Part shown: piece after piece, positions 10,772-22,176 of the stretch | Position numbering within the stretch: the stretch's first letter is position 1 | How the letters are laid out: each line of letters starts with the position of its first letter | Origin: Stereocaulon alpinum | Taxonomy: Eukaryota; Ascomycota; Lecanoromycetes; Lecanorales; Stereocaulaceae | Direction of reading: 5' to 3' | Length of the DNA: 64,000 nucleotides | Assembly (NCBI GenBank): GCA_018257865.1 | Contig: JAEUBA010000022.1 | Coordinates: 248,001-312,000 of the forward strand | The notes under the pieces: model-generated | The model's database searches: none | The model's input: the letters and a program-made list of their open reading frames with translations, nothing else | What the model was told of the DNA's origin: nothing | Position numbers and translations under genes: made by a program

Positions 10772-12227
10772 ATGCCGGAACCGCACGAATCAAACAGCCA
10801 TTTTGTGGCACCCATACCTACCAACTGTGAGACAGATTCAAGTCCCACAAGGCTCCATGAAGCCTCAGCCCATCATCAAGATCCAGGAACATCTCCAAGA
10901 GACAGTGAATCTGATGTACCCTGGCCATTTGGCTCCGAGCCTTCCGTCGACGAGGAAACTGGTATGTAGAGCCTGTCACTTGCGAGGCTTGACATTGACT
11001 CAAATAACGGGAACAGGGACAAAGAGAACACTTGGAAATCGTATAGCGGATGCTTTCCATCTTTCCAAACGCCGTTCAATGGGCTACGGAAAGGGTCGAG
11101 TCGATCAGATCATCCGATCGCGTATGCCACCCTCCCGATAAGTATTACCTCGACTTAACAGATGTCGTAGTGAATGAATACCCCGCAGGATACTGCAAAG
11201 TTGCTGCTGTCGAAGATCTAGATCCGGATTTTTCCATTTACAGGAAGTTTGGCTTTCTCCACCATTATGCATTATTGCTTTTGCAAGACGAGCTTGCTGA
11301 AATACAAGATGACCTTGAAAGATTTGACAGATGGGAGTTCAGTGATGGCGACGCGAAAAACCTAATTTCACGACGAAAAGACTATGCTATCGGGGATTCA
11401 AGACGGAAGCAATTGATAACAAAACTTCACAGCAAGCTTGCTCAATATGGTAGGTCAGTCGCATAGTCCAGGATTCCAGTTATTGAACTGTTTGCAGATG
11501 AATCGCTCTTGCGGATGCAGCAGGTTCAAGCCATCAAAAGGCCAACGAAGCGTGCTCAGCGCAACTTGCATAACATTATCAGTAACACCCAAAGTTTAGT
11601 GGCCGACGAAGCTGACTGGATTCGCCAAGGACCAGATCTTGCGGCTCTAGGAACTGGCGGCGAGCACGGGTGGTTGAACACTGTTCTAGAGGACGTATTG
11701 AATGGTATCTCGAGAACTCTAACATTGGTAAGTCACCGGTTCCCAAGCTTCAAATCGGTGATCACTAGAAGCTGGTTGGTTGTTTGAGCTCGAAAACGCT
11801 CGATATCCAGTTCCACTTGCCAGGAAATCCCTGCAAGACAAGTGATCTGACAACCGAGCAGTCTATTTTCCGGAGTTCCGAGCAAAGAATTAAGACTGGT
11901 GATGAGGACATCAATCTACTGTCTGCTAAACGCTTCGACTTCTTGCTTCGAATCGTTCTCACCGTCATAGCCGCCATTCTGCTCTTGGTCCCTGTTGCTG
12001 TGCTTTTCAGGCTTCAACCTACTACTCAGGCAGAATTTCATAAGCAGAGTAACTGGCAGATCTTGACTGTATTCTTGTTTACCCTGGCGTTTGCGGCATC
12101 TTGTTCAATTTTGACGAACGCAAAAAGACAAGAAGTCTTCGCAGCCACTGCGGCTTACAGTGCCGTGCTAGTTGTGTTCTTAGGAAATGCATCAAACGTG
12201 ATGATGACACAGAATACGGGCAAATGA
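10772..12227 (+). CDS. DUF6594-type membrane protein A, five exons
   Basis: Exons 10772-10961, 11017-11121, 11162-11449, 11498-11727 and 11862-12227; phases 1, 1, 1, 0; product 392 residues. The N-terminus is polar and likely disordered, with WPFGSEPSVDEE. The central domain begins at EYPAGYCKVAAVEDLDPDF and continues IYRKFGFLHHYALLLLQDEL with a Glu/Asp-rich helix, then LQAIKR-like and GGEHGWLNTVLEDV segments. The last exon has three membrane helices at about 302-320, 337-355 and 363-380, the last in EVFAATAAYSAVLVVFLGNA. This Gly-Tyr ... DPDF-IYRKF ... three-helix architecture is that of fungal DUF6594 proteins (family recalled, not searched). Intron 2 is only 40 bp. Molecular role unknown; an integral membrane location is predicted. 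Confidence 0.82.
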
Positions 12228-15200
12228 TTGAAGTCGGTGTTTGTACCCTAATGGCGTTTTGATCGAGTATATCGGTATGAACAATGATGCAATCTATGGC
12301 GCTTCCGGACAATATGTAGTAACATTGCCCTGAAACAGCTGGCACAGAGTATAGGAATGGTCGGAGTCAATCTGTTTGTCTGGGAGTTGAAAAGGAAGTG
12401 TTCCTGAAGGTGCAACATCGTGGGCGTTTGAGACTCTCGTTCACGTTCGAAAACACGCAGATAACACCACAAATGAACAAACACTTCTCCTCCAAAAGTG
12501 GTTCCTTCAAAACATGTTATTGCATTGCGTGAGCTGCTCCGCCACTAGCCTTACGCGTGACCAGACACGCCTAGCTGCTATTTAACTTTCGGGCCTACGA
12601 CTCTATATCCAATGTCTTACTTTCAGCCACAATGACCTCTATACGCTACTTATACGAACACATATAATAGCTTGAGCGCTAAACGCGCTTGAACATCGTT
12701 TTGGTGATAATAAAGTTGAGGAACTTAGGGTATATACTCTTTAATAAATTCCTCTATATATTATTATATTTATAGACTTGGGGTATCTCCGGACGGCTTC
12801 GGAGCCCGCGTTTCAGGAGCCCTTCTAAGGTAGTGTTAAATATTCGACTGATGTTGACGAGCCTTGCAGTGCTCTGCGACAAGTCCGCGGAAGCTAGGCA
12901 CACAAGTATCTTCCTGTACCAGACTTATCCCGACCCTATCTCATCAACATCAGGAAAATTCATGTCGAAGTTCATGTCGTTCTTTGCCTTGGGAATCACC
13001 CTAAGCGAGCCCGAGAAGCGACGTTATTACCTTACCTAGGTAGGTAAGACTACCTGATTAGGGAGTTTTAGGGCAGTTTCAGGACCCGCATTCCGGGACC
13101 CTTCTGGGTAACAGTGAAAATTTGGTTTTCATGTTGATGAGCTCATCACGGTGCAATCTGCAGTCTGTTTCTCGTTTAAGATGAGACGCCCATCAATGTA
13201 CACTCGCTATCGGTACCATCTCTAGGCTACAAACACTAATGACGTTGAGCGATTGTTGACGTCGAGCTTCCTCATTGCATGAGCTATCTCGCAAGTTTTG
13301 GAAGCCCAAGCCTGCCTTCGATGTGGTTGTTAGAATATGATCTGTAATCGTGACCTTCGTATGTGAAGTACCTCCGTGCATCTCATCCGTCGCGGACACG
13401 GGCTGTCCATGGATGGTTTGATAGCGCAGCGTTTCGCCCTGGAGTTTGCGACTCGAGAAGTGCGAGCGCCTTGATGTTTGTCGCTTCCACTTGAATGTGC
13501 AAGGACTTTCGTCTGGACCCACGAATGCTGAGATGCTACACGAAACGTTGGTTCGACGCTTCTACAGTGCAGAGCGCATTGCTAACGAAAGACAGTCTTC
13601 CGCCGACGATCCCACTAGATCCCCCAATGCGAAGAAGAAAGCTCCTCTTGTTCAAACCTCAAAGCGCGTATACGTGATACAAGCGCGGGACGCTCGAGCA
13701 AAGGCCAGGCATGGAGCTGACGAGCAGCCCATGCTGCTTCATACATCTAGTATTGTGCAGAAGGGCCATGATGGAAGGACAACATCAAGCATCAACACAG
13801 CGCCAACTCCTGAGACATCTGAATCCAAAACATCGAGCATTTGACGTTGCCCTCACCCGCGATGGCTCTGGCAAGCGGCAGGAACACGTGGCCAATGAGA
13901 CGAGAAGCATGTACTAAGCACAGCATGTGCATATTTTACACTTCACGGAGTCCACACCCTAAGCTTTCATGGCTTCCACATCTATGATGTCGTACCTTTC
14001 CATGAATAGATTAAGCTTAGAGTGAGTTCTGGTCGTCGCAGCTCCGGACTAGTTCCCTATCCTCGTCCAGGGTTTTTGTCGTTGCAAGAGCGAAAGCGGG
14101 ATACAACGTTCAATTCCTCGATTTTGATCACATACTACGAAATGACCTGTCAGCGTCTACAGGACGTACCGCACCGCACAAGTGGGAATTCGGACAGCAC
14201 ACGGGCAAGTGTTCCTACATCGGGATAATATGCAGTACATTTGAAGTGTCCCATGTTGCCATTTGACATATGCAAGTCCTAAATTCGAGCACATGTCCTC
14301 GCACAGTCTCTCTGATCTTCTTCCATCTAGGCAAATGAGACACTGCCAGTCCTTACCTTGTACTAGTTTTACAACAGGTCTTTCGTCCTCATGAGCTACT
14401 GAGCGTACATCAATTTCCAATCCTGCGTGATTTCCACATAGTATCAGAAAAGCGTGACCGGTAAAGAGCAGTATGCAAGACTTCTTCAGCGCTTCAAACT
14501 ATGATTTGAAGAGTGAAGTGCTGCGACAAGATCAACACTAACGCTGGTTGAATGTCAAAAAAAAAACTTGAAGCCTTCTGGAAACGAGCAGCAATTGGCC
14601 AGGTGATTGCTGAGACGGTGGTATCGAGCGCTGAATAGCAGCTGAATCAGGACCTTGATATTGCAATCAGTGATGATGGCGATCATTACCCTGTCAGGCC
14701 CCCACGCATAGCCGAAGCAATACACTACCTCTGATCGGGTTAGAGCCATGGAGCTGGTGAAAACTGGATTTCTCCGCGATTGTGTGGGGTAATAAACGCT
14801 ACCACCAAGCACAATTATGAATTGGCTTTCAATGACATTGTGCATGGCGGATCGTTCACTTTCCATTCCTCTCAGAAGCATCGGTGTTGTCACCCAACAT
14901 CAGCGCTACACCGTAAAGACTTAGGAGGCGTTACGGGCAGACCCCTGATGTAATCCGACTTGATGTCTGAACACAGCTCCATTAGATCGCCACTTTAATG
15001 CTTCATTAAGGCCCAAGTTTAAGCACACTGCCATTGAGTTGCCTGCCGAGTGAGCGTCCTTGGTCAAATCGTTCCCGATCACGATCGTCATGTCGCTGGG
15101 ACACTCATGTATGCGCGTATGGCCAACATTTGCCAAAAATACTCTGTTCTCTGACCCAGACTCTGCGTGCTGCGAAGGTCCTAGCAGACAGGAGATCTAT

Positions 15201-17611
15201 TTGAGCAGCTCCAGCTTCAGTCTTTGCTTTTCCAGGTCACGTGAACTCCCCAATAATGCGCTGACGCTTACACACGAGGATACTGTTCGCCTTCTATTCC
15301 CACCGACGATCACCCTCACTCAATCAGCTTTGAAGTCTGTCCTGTTGATATTTCGGAGGCTGAAGAGCATACCGTACATTGGGACATCGAGTGTGGGCAC
15401 GGATGCGATCTCTGTGTGCAACACTGACATTCCGCAAAATGTTGGAAGAGCAGACAAATGGCACAGGAAAGGACTGAAAATGAAGTTGCAATTCGGACCG
15501 TAGCTCCTGAGGCCCTCGACCACCGAGGCTTCTCTATCTCGCACTTTCCTTTCAATGCTTTGGCTATGGTTGCTACAGCTAACCCACCAACTATGGAAAG
15601 CCCGCTCGACATTGCCCGTCAACATGCAACGCTCGTACCTCACCTGCCGCCTCTGTTCTCGGCCTTCCAACCTTCAATGCGTCAGGAATACTACTACGCG
15701 CTCAGCATACAAGCCATATTGGCTCCTCCTATCGCTCCTGAGGCAATGGCTTGATCGCCTCCTTTGCCAGTCTCTGTTGCCTGCTACGCGCTTAAGAGCA
15801 TATGGGATTTGTTGATCGATAAAGTGGGATACATAGTCAACACCTCAGTGGTTTGAATATCACCAATCTAATACGCCCATCGTTGCTATTCCAACAACGG
15901 ACAGATGTATCATACCAGATGCTGCCATCTTCTATCCTCGGCCGTATCAAGGACCATCCATATCTGGAGACCGTCAGAACCGCCTCATGTCACGATGCCC
16001 AGTTGAGCATCCATCTTCTAAGTCCACCTCAATAGTTCGATAGCCCATGCGACCGATACATCTCGTCACTGAGAGTCTTGGGATCTCAATGGCGTTGACG
16101 ACGATGGCAGTGATTGCAATTCCGCGTTCAAGTACTGTCTGAACCGTTTCACGCTCGCTTTGGTCCGTGTGAATGAGTCCCTATCGCCAACCAGCAGCTC
16201 TTATAGCCATCGTCATCACCAAGAGCCGCTGGCAATGCGTGTGAAGCCATGCAACAGCTCTTACCTCGAGCACTTCGGTCCAGTAAAGCTTGTCAACCGC
16301 CGAGTTGAGATGAGGCGTCAGGGTAGGTGTGAATCCTACGACGCCGAACCAGAGGCCTGGCTTCCTGCGGGGAAGAGTATCCCCCATTCAGGAATTGTGT
16401 GGAGTATGGGAGCTGGGGCACGACCCTGGGGCCTGATCGATGGATTTTTGGGACAGGTGGCTGCGTAGCCTCCGTTTGATATGTGGAATGCCCAACACCC
16501 TGGCGCTCCTCACGAAGGGATCCTGTGGAATCACCAAAGGTACCAATATGATACGTCGGATGTTCAATGTGCTTCCTACACAGTGCCTGCCTGGGAAAGA
16601 TAAACGATCTGTCCGGTGAATGTCGCATGATGCTAACCTTCTCCACCGTGGCTCGTGAGAGCAGTCGCCGACTATAATACTCGGACACTTCATGTACCGC
16701 CACCTTGCTCAAGGACTTCCAAGGCGTAGGATTTTGGGTAGAAATATTACAAGCACACTGCGGGTTGGGCAGGTTGCACCGAAATCAAATCGTGAGATAC
16801 ACGTTACAGGACACAACTTCCATAGGAAGGAAACTATAAGCCTTCTGGCGACGTGAAGCGACGTCCTGAATTGATCCAATTCTGTATGTCCCACTAGTGA
16901 GATACGATGGCGAGAATCCAATTCGTCTTCTAATTCTTTCGGTACCGCTTCCGAACACTCCCCGCTAAAAGATCTTGTCATTGGCCCATAATATCTAGCA
17001 GTCTCCAAGGACTAAACTAAAACGTGCCACCCGCCGAACGTAAAAAAATTGCAGCCTTGAGTTCTGGCGCTTGTGGATCAGCGTAGCATCACATGATGTA
17101 TTACGATGCCGATGATCGCAATCGATGCAAGCTTTATTCGAAGACGCTCTTCTCAGTATACTCAGACAACCACGGATTTCTACGGAGGCTGGTTAGTGAC
17201 CATCGTTGGGAAGTAAGCCATAAGCATTGTCTATGTGTCTCCAGTGTAAAATTACTTGTCGGATGTGATAATACACGCACTTACTCAGGTTGAACAAGGC
17301 TAAATATCTCCTAGCAGACCTGCATGGATGAGTCAGACAACAAGTCGTTCTCAAGACTTGCTTAAGGATGGGTGGTGGCGCTTGCATGATGAACTTTCGT
17401 GGTGTCGCACGCTGCTGCTATGAAACGGGCTGAAGTCTTTGGGCATCAATTTATCGAAGCCATGCATTGGTAGCCAGTGAGAAACTCCAATTTCCTCACC
17501 GCTCCATACGATGCTACGGCGTACTGCATAATGTCATGAGCTCTTCGAATTGAAGTGTGGGAGCCTTCAGCTCGACATATACCGTTGAGAGCATGCCTGC
17601 AACAGGCGTGG
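12228..17611. other. 5.4 kb without a supported gene
   Basis: 12650-12780 is AT-rich. Two blocks at about 12790-12870 and 13070-13150 are diverged copies of each other. 13025-13052 holds a CTTACCTAGGTAGGTAAG palindrome. Open frames at 13446-13844 (132 codons), 15060-15503, 15320-15670 (minus), 16293-16712 (minus) and 16709-17008 (minus) overlap frames on other strands and show no domain. The stretch from about 17385 resembles sequence at 35510. Confidence 0.35.
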
Positions 17612-17778
17612 TGACGTGGCGCTACTTAGAGCACATGTGTGTCAGGTATGGTGGTTTTGGCGGCAGGATTGCGGCTAGTGCAGCTGGGCGGTATGATACT
17701 TGAGTACATCGTGAGCGACGAGTTTTGAAACAGTGTAGCCTTGCACTGATAGCGAAGCATCACCATAACGTATATAAG
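17612..17778 (+). promoter_or_regulatory. Cassette B promoter: TGACGTGG motif and TATA box
   Basis: TGACGTGG at 17612-17619 is 248 bp before the ATG at 17860. TATATAAG at 17771-17778 is about 85 bp before it. Both match the arrangement upstream of cassettes A and D. Confidence 0.5.
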
Positions 17779-17859
17779 ACTGCTGATTCCTGCTCGAGAC
17801 TTGCAACACTCATCTAAGTACAAGGACTGCAGCCGCGGGTGTGGTCAGTAGATGACATT

Positions 17860-18296
17860 ATGTCACGACCTCGAATGTTACATGATTGCAGTCAAGACGC
17901 GGTGAGTCTCCTTCTGGCCTCTACTCTTGACTTCTGGCCAGAGCGTACGCTGAGCAAGACAGAACATAGAAGGCATTTCAGAAGATCCACGCATAAGGAC
18001 CGCATCATCGCGCGGAGGTGCAAAGAAGAACCAGCAGCCCAAGAGAACGGTAGCTGCTTCTGTCCATAATCAGACAGCGGCTAAGAACCTCAACGTAACA
18101 GGTCGCTACGAGGTTCGGCGCAGGCAACCAAGTATATCGACGCGACAGATTCAACAATGGCAGGATTACCAAGATCCCAGTGTATTGGATATGTTGCGTA
18201 AAGGTGGAAAACCACATGGTCTACTATCGGTTGAAGGAAAGTCCTAATGGGACTAAAGGGGACTGGGTTGAAGAAAGCAAACTAGAATTCGTTTAA
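17860..18296 (+). CDS. Cassette B small protein, three exons
   Basis: Exons 17860-17901, 17963-18049 and 18102-18296; introns of 61 and 52 bp, phase 0. The product is 107 residues. Exon 1 is MSRPRMLHDCSQDA; exon 2 is a basic Ser/Gly/Lys linker. Exon 3 has TRFGAGNQVYRRDRF, KIPVYWICCVKVENH, YYRLKESPNG and GDWVEESKLEFV-stop. The exon sizes, the cysteine in exon 1 and the domain order match the genes at 9656 and 36886. Here the GD is GN, the only change in that signature among the intact copies. No signal peptide or membrane segment. DUF6594 gene B starts 557 bp downstream on the same strand. The biochemical role is unknown; an SH3-like barrel is inferred from the strand pattern. Confidence 0.75.
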
Positions 18297-18852
18297 ACGG
18301 TAGCCTAGCGATTACACTTGAAATGTAGCTTTAGCCTCTCCACCCACCGGATACTTTCGCGAAACGAGCGCGGTAATAATCCTCAGTAGCTTCTCCTTTA
18401 CCAGCAGAGTACAAAACGCTTTGACCGGCCAGTACAGCTTTTAGTGGCGCAGGTTGACTAATGTCCTGAATAGATGCACGTTATTTTATCATTCGGCGCA
18501 GAAGCACGGCTCAGAAATCGATCATGAGACGTAATCAAGGCAAAAGCTGGCGCTTAGGCACCTTTGCGTGAGTGGTGTGATCGATTATCTGCTGAGAATT
18601 TCTGACTGGCCAGCAAATATATCTGCGGCAAGTGGTCAGATCATGCGTCAGCTAAGACTATTTACGGTAAGGAATGGACTGCTAAGTAACCCTTGCATTG
18701 CATTTCAACGCCCTTCTCCAGCTCTGGGCGAGCGGTGGACGCTCGTCAGCCTTATAATTGTTCCATCTCATGTTCTTCATTACCCTACTTTAGGATGGCA
18801 TTCTCGAGCATCCTCCTAGCTCAAATTGCTTGTCGTTCTGCGCGCCCTGCAG
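18297..18852. other. Spacer between the two genes of cassette B
   Basis: 556 bp. An 83-codon frame at 18568-18819 has no support. The stretch presumably contains the terminator of the small gene and the promoter of DUF6594 gene B. Confidence 0.45.
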
Positions 18853-20506
18853 ATGGCCACAACAGAACAAGGACAGATGGAGAATGAAAGTGTGCCGGCA
18901 AACTCCGATCCGCGCGACAACCCGCAAAATTCTACGCTACATCAATCGCCGTCAATGACTCTCAACGCACCTTCGCAGCGAATGTCCGGCGATGCAGCGA
19001 CTTCCAACTTCTTCGTTGAAGAGGGCATCAGTGTAAAAAGTCAATAGCCCTGAGCGCTCCAAGTTTGCGAATGAAGGCTTACGGCAGAATGATAAAGGTC
19101 ACGACAAGAAGACTGTCGTAAACCGTCTCAAAGCCGTGCTTGGACTATCAGATTCTTCTTCCTCCACGACGAGTCTCACATTAGAATACCAAGTACCCGA
19201 GATCATCAAAGCACGTAAGTACAAACAACGGCGGCAACAAGTGCTGCTGCTGATTCACGAATAGTTGACCAGTACCCTGATGGTTATGGGAAGATTGCCG
19301 CTTTCATAGACTGTGATCCTAACTTCCGAATATTCCGCAAGTTTGGCTGGCTACATAACCGTGTCTTGTTACACCTTCAGGATGAGATGCAATCGCTGGA
19401 GGAACAGCTTGAGGATCTTGACAAATGGGAAGCCGAGTCCGGTCATCCTTCGAAATTGGTATCTCGGCGTTCAGACGGTACAGGGCCAAGGGCTGAGCTG
19501 CTAGACGAGATCAAGAAGAAGCTCGACGAATACGGTAAGCATCGGGCAGAAAAAGATTGCATTCTTCAGTGCAAGGCTGACCGATTGCCAGACAGGGTGT
19601 TCCTCTCCCTACACCAGATGCAAGCCATCAAAAAGCCTACGAAACGCAACCAGAATAGCGTGTATAATGAGATCGAGGAGACCCAGAGCATCGTGTCATC
19701 AGAAGCAAAATGGATCCGTCAGAAAGACGACTTGGCCGCCCTGGGGCTCGGGGCGGAACACGGGTGGTTCAATGGCTTTATCGAGGACAAACTCAACAAA
19801 TGCTCCAAGAGACTGCTATTCGTAAGCAAATCTCTCAGCGATCCACGCCCATTCCAACATTGTGTCTCTCAATTCCTTGGCTTTTCCCGTCCGCATGTTC
19901 CTACACAGGGTACCCTCCACCGCGTAGCGGGCTATACCCATACTGTGTCTAGAGCATGTCCTCGAGTACATATAACACAGATTCCCATATTCTTAACTTT
20001 GAAAGTCTTCCCTCCATATCCCATACTAATTTAATATGCCAAGTTCTGACTCATCCTGCACTTCACCTTCAGCACGTCTCTTGTGGAATATCCACTGGAC
20101 TCGTTCCATGTGCTGAGCACGACGAGCTGACACTTAGTAGGGTGTTTTCCGGACCCCACGGCAACAATTAAAAACAGGATCGGAGCCTGGCACAAACCTG
20201 ATTTCTCCCAATCGCATCGATATCTTCCTGCGTGTCATCCTCACGATCGTCGCTGTCGTCCTTCTACTGGCTCCTGTGATCGTTCTGGTTAACCTTCAAC
20301 CAAATGAGGCATCTCAAGTGAACTCAAGGAACAAGCTCCAAATCATGACCATATTCCTATTCACCTTAGCATTCTCGTTTTCCTGCTCTATCTTCACTAA
20401 AGCCAGAAGGCAGGAGGTTTTCGCGGCTACGGCAGCTTACTGCGCGGTGCTTGTGGTATTCTTAGGGAACACGTCAAACGTCATCATAATCTCGAACCAA
20501 AAGTGA
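18853..20506 (+). CDS. DUF6594-type membrane protein B, five exons
   Basis: Exons 18853-19030, 19098-19214, 19265-19534, 19592-19821 and 20141-20506; phases 1, 1, 1, 0, identical to genes A and D; product 386 residues. Exon 1 is a polar Asn/Ser-rich tail starting MATTEQGQMENES. Exon 2 has SHDKKTVVNRLKAVLGL. The core reads YPDGYGKIAAFIDCDPNF, IFRKFGWLHNRVLLHLQDEM, MQAIKKPTKRNQN and GAEHGWFNGFIED. The last exon has three membrane helices at about 297-315, 332-350 and 358-375, with the hallmark EVFAATAAYCAVLVVFLGN. Intron 4 is long (319 bp); its donor is GTAAGC and its acceptor GTAG. Intron 1 uses a weaker GTGTAA donor and an AAAG acceptor, so that junction is less certain. Exon 2 is closest to gene D. 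Function unknown. Confidence 0.8.
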
Positions 20507-20584
20507 AAACATTTCAAACACCTTCGTTCACGGACAATCAGCTTTTTATGTTCTCTCGAACCTACCTTACCCTTCTTCAGTGTT

Positions 20585-20836
20585 TTGATGAGTTTGATGG
20601 TGATGGGATGGCTGGACGAAACACTTGAGGACGTAAACAGGCATGGAGTCCTAGTACTCGCAGCTGGGTCATGGGCTATGAAGCGATTCGGACAGGATAT
20701 GGGGGTGGCGGAAAGACTGGAGAAGTTTTTGTTGGGAAATGTGCCGCAGGCGCAAGGTGAGGTCGTAGACTTCAGGCTAAAAGTAGTCTGTACTTCAAAT
20801 GCGGGTGCTCAGAATATCAGAAGCTCCTTCTATTGA
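20585..20836 (+). CDS. Possible short gene or fragment downstream of cassette B
   Basis: An 83-codon frame with natural composition: GWLDETLEDVNRHGVLVLAA, SWAMKRFGQDMGVAERLEKF and LLGNVPQAQ, followed by a possible GTGAGG donor. No homologue is recognised. It starts less than 80 bp after the DUF6594 gene B stop, so it may be the 3' remnant of an older gene rather than a free gene. Confidence 0.25.
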   Translation: MMSLMVMGWLDETLEDVNRHGVLVLAAGSWAMKRFGQDMGVAERLEKFLLGNVPQAQGEVVDFRLKVVCTSNAGAQNIRSSFY

Positions 20837-21455
20837 GAATCTTTGTCCTTCAAAGAACCTCGAACATGACTGTCGAGCAGGTCCTTGAAAATGGTGTGAT
20901 ATCTCAAACCGTTACACTGATAGAGAAACACTGGGACACACAACCATGTGGAATGAAACACCCCGATCCATCCAGTCTGCAAATCATGCAATAATAATAT
21001 GAACAATCAGGAGCCTGGTTTTGTTTTATGCTTGCAGAGAAGCCGGACTCCCATCAAGTGACACTGTTCCTTCTGCCGCATATAGATCGTGAAAAGTTCC
21101 ACCAGTAGCATAAACCCTGCTTATAACGAATAGCCTCTCATCCTCAGATTACTGCCACCACATTTGCGCTGACCTTCCATGACAACGTTTTCGTCACCAA
21201 CACAACAGCATTTATGGCTCTAGGATCGAGCCAAAATGTCCTAACAGAAACCAAGTGGGTCCTGACTCGCCAGGCTGTTATTGATTCTAAATGCCACCTA
21301 GAAGCGAGACTGACGCGATTAGCAGTCCGACGCAATTTCCAGAGCCAATAACTGGAACCCAGAGATCAGGTCTCATACTATGGTTGAAGCTCAAAATACT
21401 ACCGTACTGGTCCCGCAATATTGGTCATCACATGCTATAGCTAACCCAAAAGCAG
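20837..21455. other. Upstream part of cassette C, exons 1-2 not resolved
   Basis: By analogy with A, B and D this stretch should hold the promoter and first two exons of the small gene. A CTAAC branch site (21440-21444) and AAAGCAG acceptor ending at 21455 are clear. A plausible exon 2 tail ending at GTACTG before 21416 is seen. No TGACGTGG motif was found here. Confidence 0.35.
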
Positions 21456-21655
21456 AATGGGAGTAAATTCGATTGCGGCGACGAGGTATGTGACATGAAT
21501 GATACCAAAAATGACGGGAGTACGACCAGACAAAGGCTATATGTCTGTCGCGCAAGGTGGCATAAAAGGGAGAAAAAATGGTATGCGGGCTTAGGAAACG
21601 TCCAGATGGGAAGCGTCTATATTGTTTTCTCCAGGATGACTTGGAATTCTTGTAA
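21456..21655 (+). pseudogene. Cassette C small protein, domain exon with frameshift
   Basis: After a CTAAC branch and CAG acceptor the exon reads NGSKFDCGDEVCDMNDTKN and QRLYVCRARWHKREKK. The frame then slips at an A6 run (21573-21578). The other frame continues MVCGLRKRPDGKRLY and CFLQDDLEFL-stop at 21653-21655. Both halves align in order with the paralogues: GD-x-V, aromatic strand, LRK, PDG, final LEF as in the 17860 gene. The break therefore lies inside a single ancestral exon. It is either a real pseudogene or a homopolymer sequencing error. The VY of the signature is VC here and the WICC is YVCR, so it has also diverged by substitution. DUF6594 gene C follows 521 bp later. Confidence 0.62.
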
Positions 21656-22176
21656 GGGTACATTGAACAATCATCCATCTTAAGAAAGCATGCGGCCTTG
21701 CAAGTGAGCAACCGGCACAGAATTCACTACATAAGTACTGGCGCGTAGGTATGTCTCGATAACTTGCAACGGTACTGATCCCCGATTCAGAGGCCTGTAA
21801 TGCCACGCATCAACGCTGACATGTCACTGGCCGCTTTATGTATACTCTCTTGCCTCCCGATGCTTTCAGTCAGGTACTCGAATACCGTCGAAACAAGTTC
21901 CTACATGTGCTCGTCTTCCGGGATTATATAACGCCTATTCTCCTCTATGGGATTCGGCGTAGGCAAAAATGAAGGCCTGCCTGACTAGGTCGTGTCACAC
22001 TCAGGCCGGGCTGATTGGTTGGAATGTAACCTAAATCGCTCTTGTCCTAGGCCTTCTTCCCACCTTCTCAGAGACAATGTTGTCATCCAGCGCTTCGGAC
22101 TGCGCCGATCATTGAATCAACAACTGAATTAATATTATGCCATGTGGGCCTACAGCACATAGTTCTTTAATGTATT
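21656..22176. other. Spacer between the two genes of cassette C
   Basis: 521 bp, no supported gene. Its size is in line with the spacers of the other cassettes. Confidence 0.4.

Noticed and set aside
13025..13052. CTTACCTAGGTAGGTAAG palindrome
   Set aside because: Short TAGG/CCTA-type words of this kind are, in my recollection, common in these fungal genomes; no evidence of a functional site.
13446..13844. 132-codon frame on plus strand
   Set aside because: Overlaps a 109-codon minus frame and a second plus frame; composition gives no clear winner and no family is recognised.
15060..15670. Overlapping frames of 147, 116 and 98 codons
   Set aside because: Plus and minus frames conflict and none has a motif. 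I could not assemble a spliced gene.
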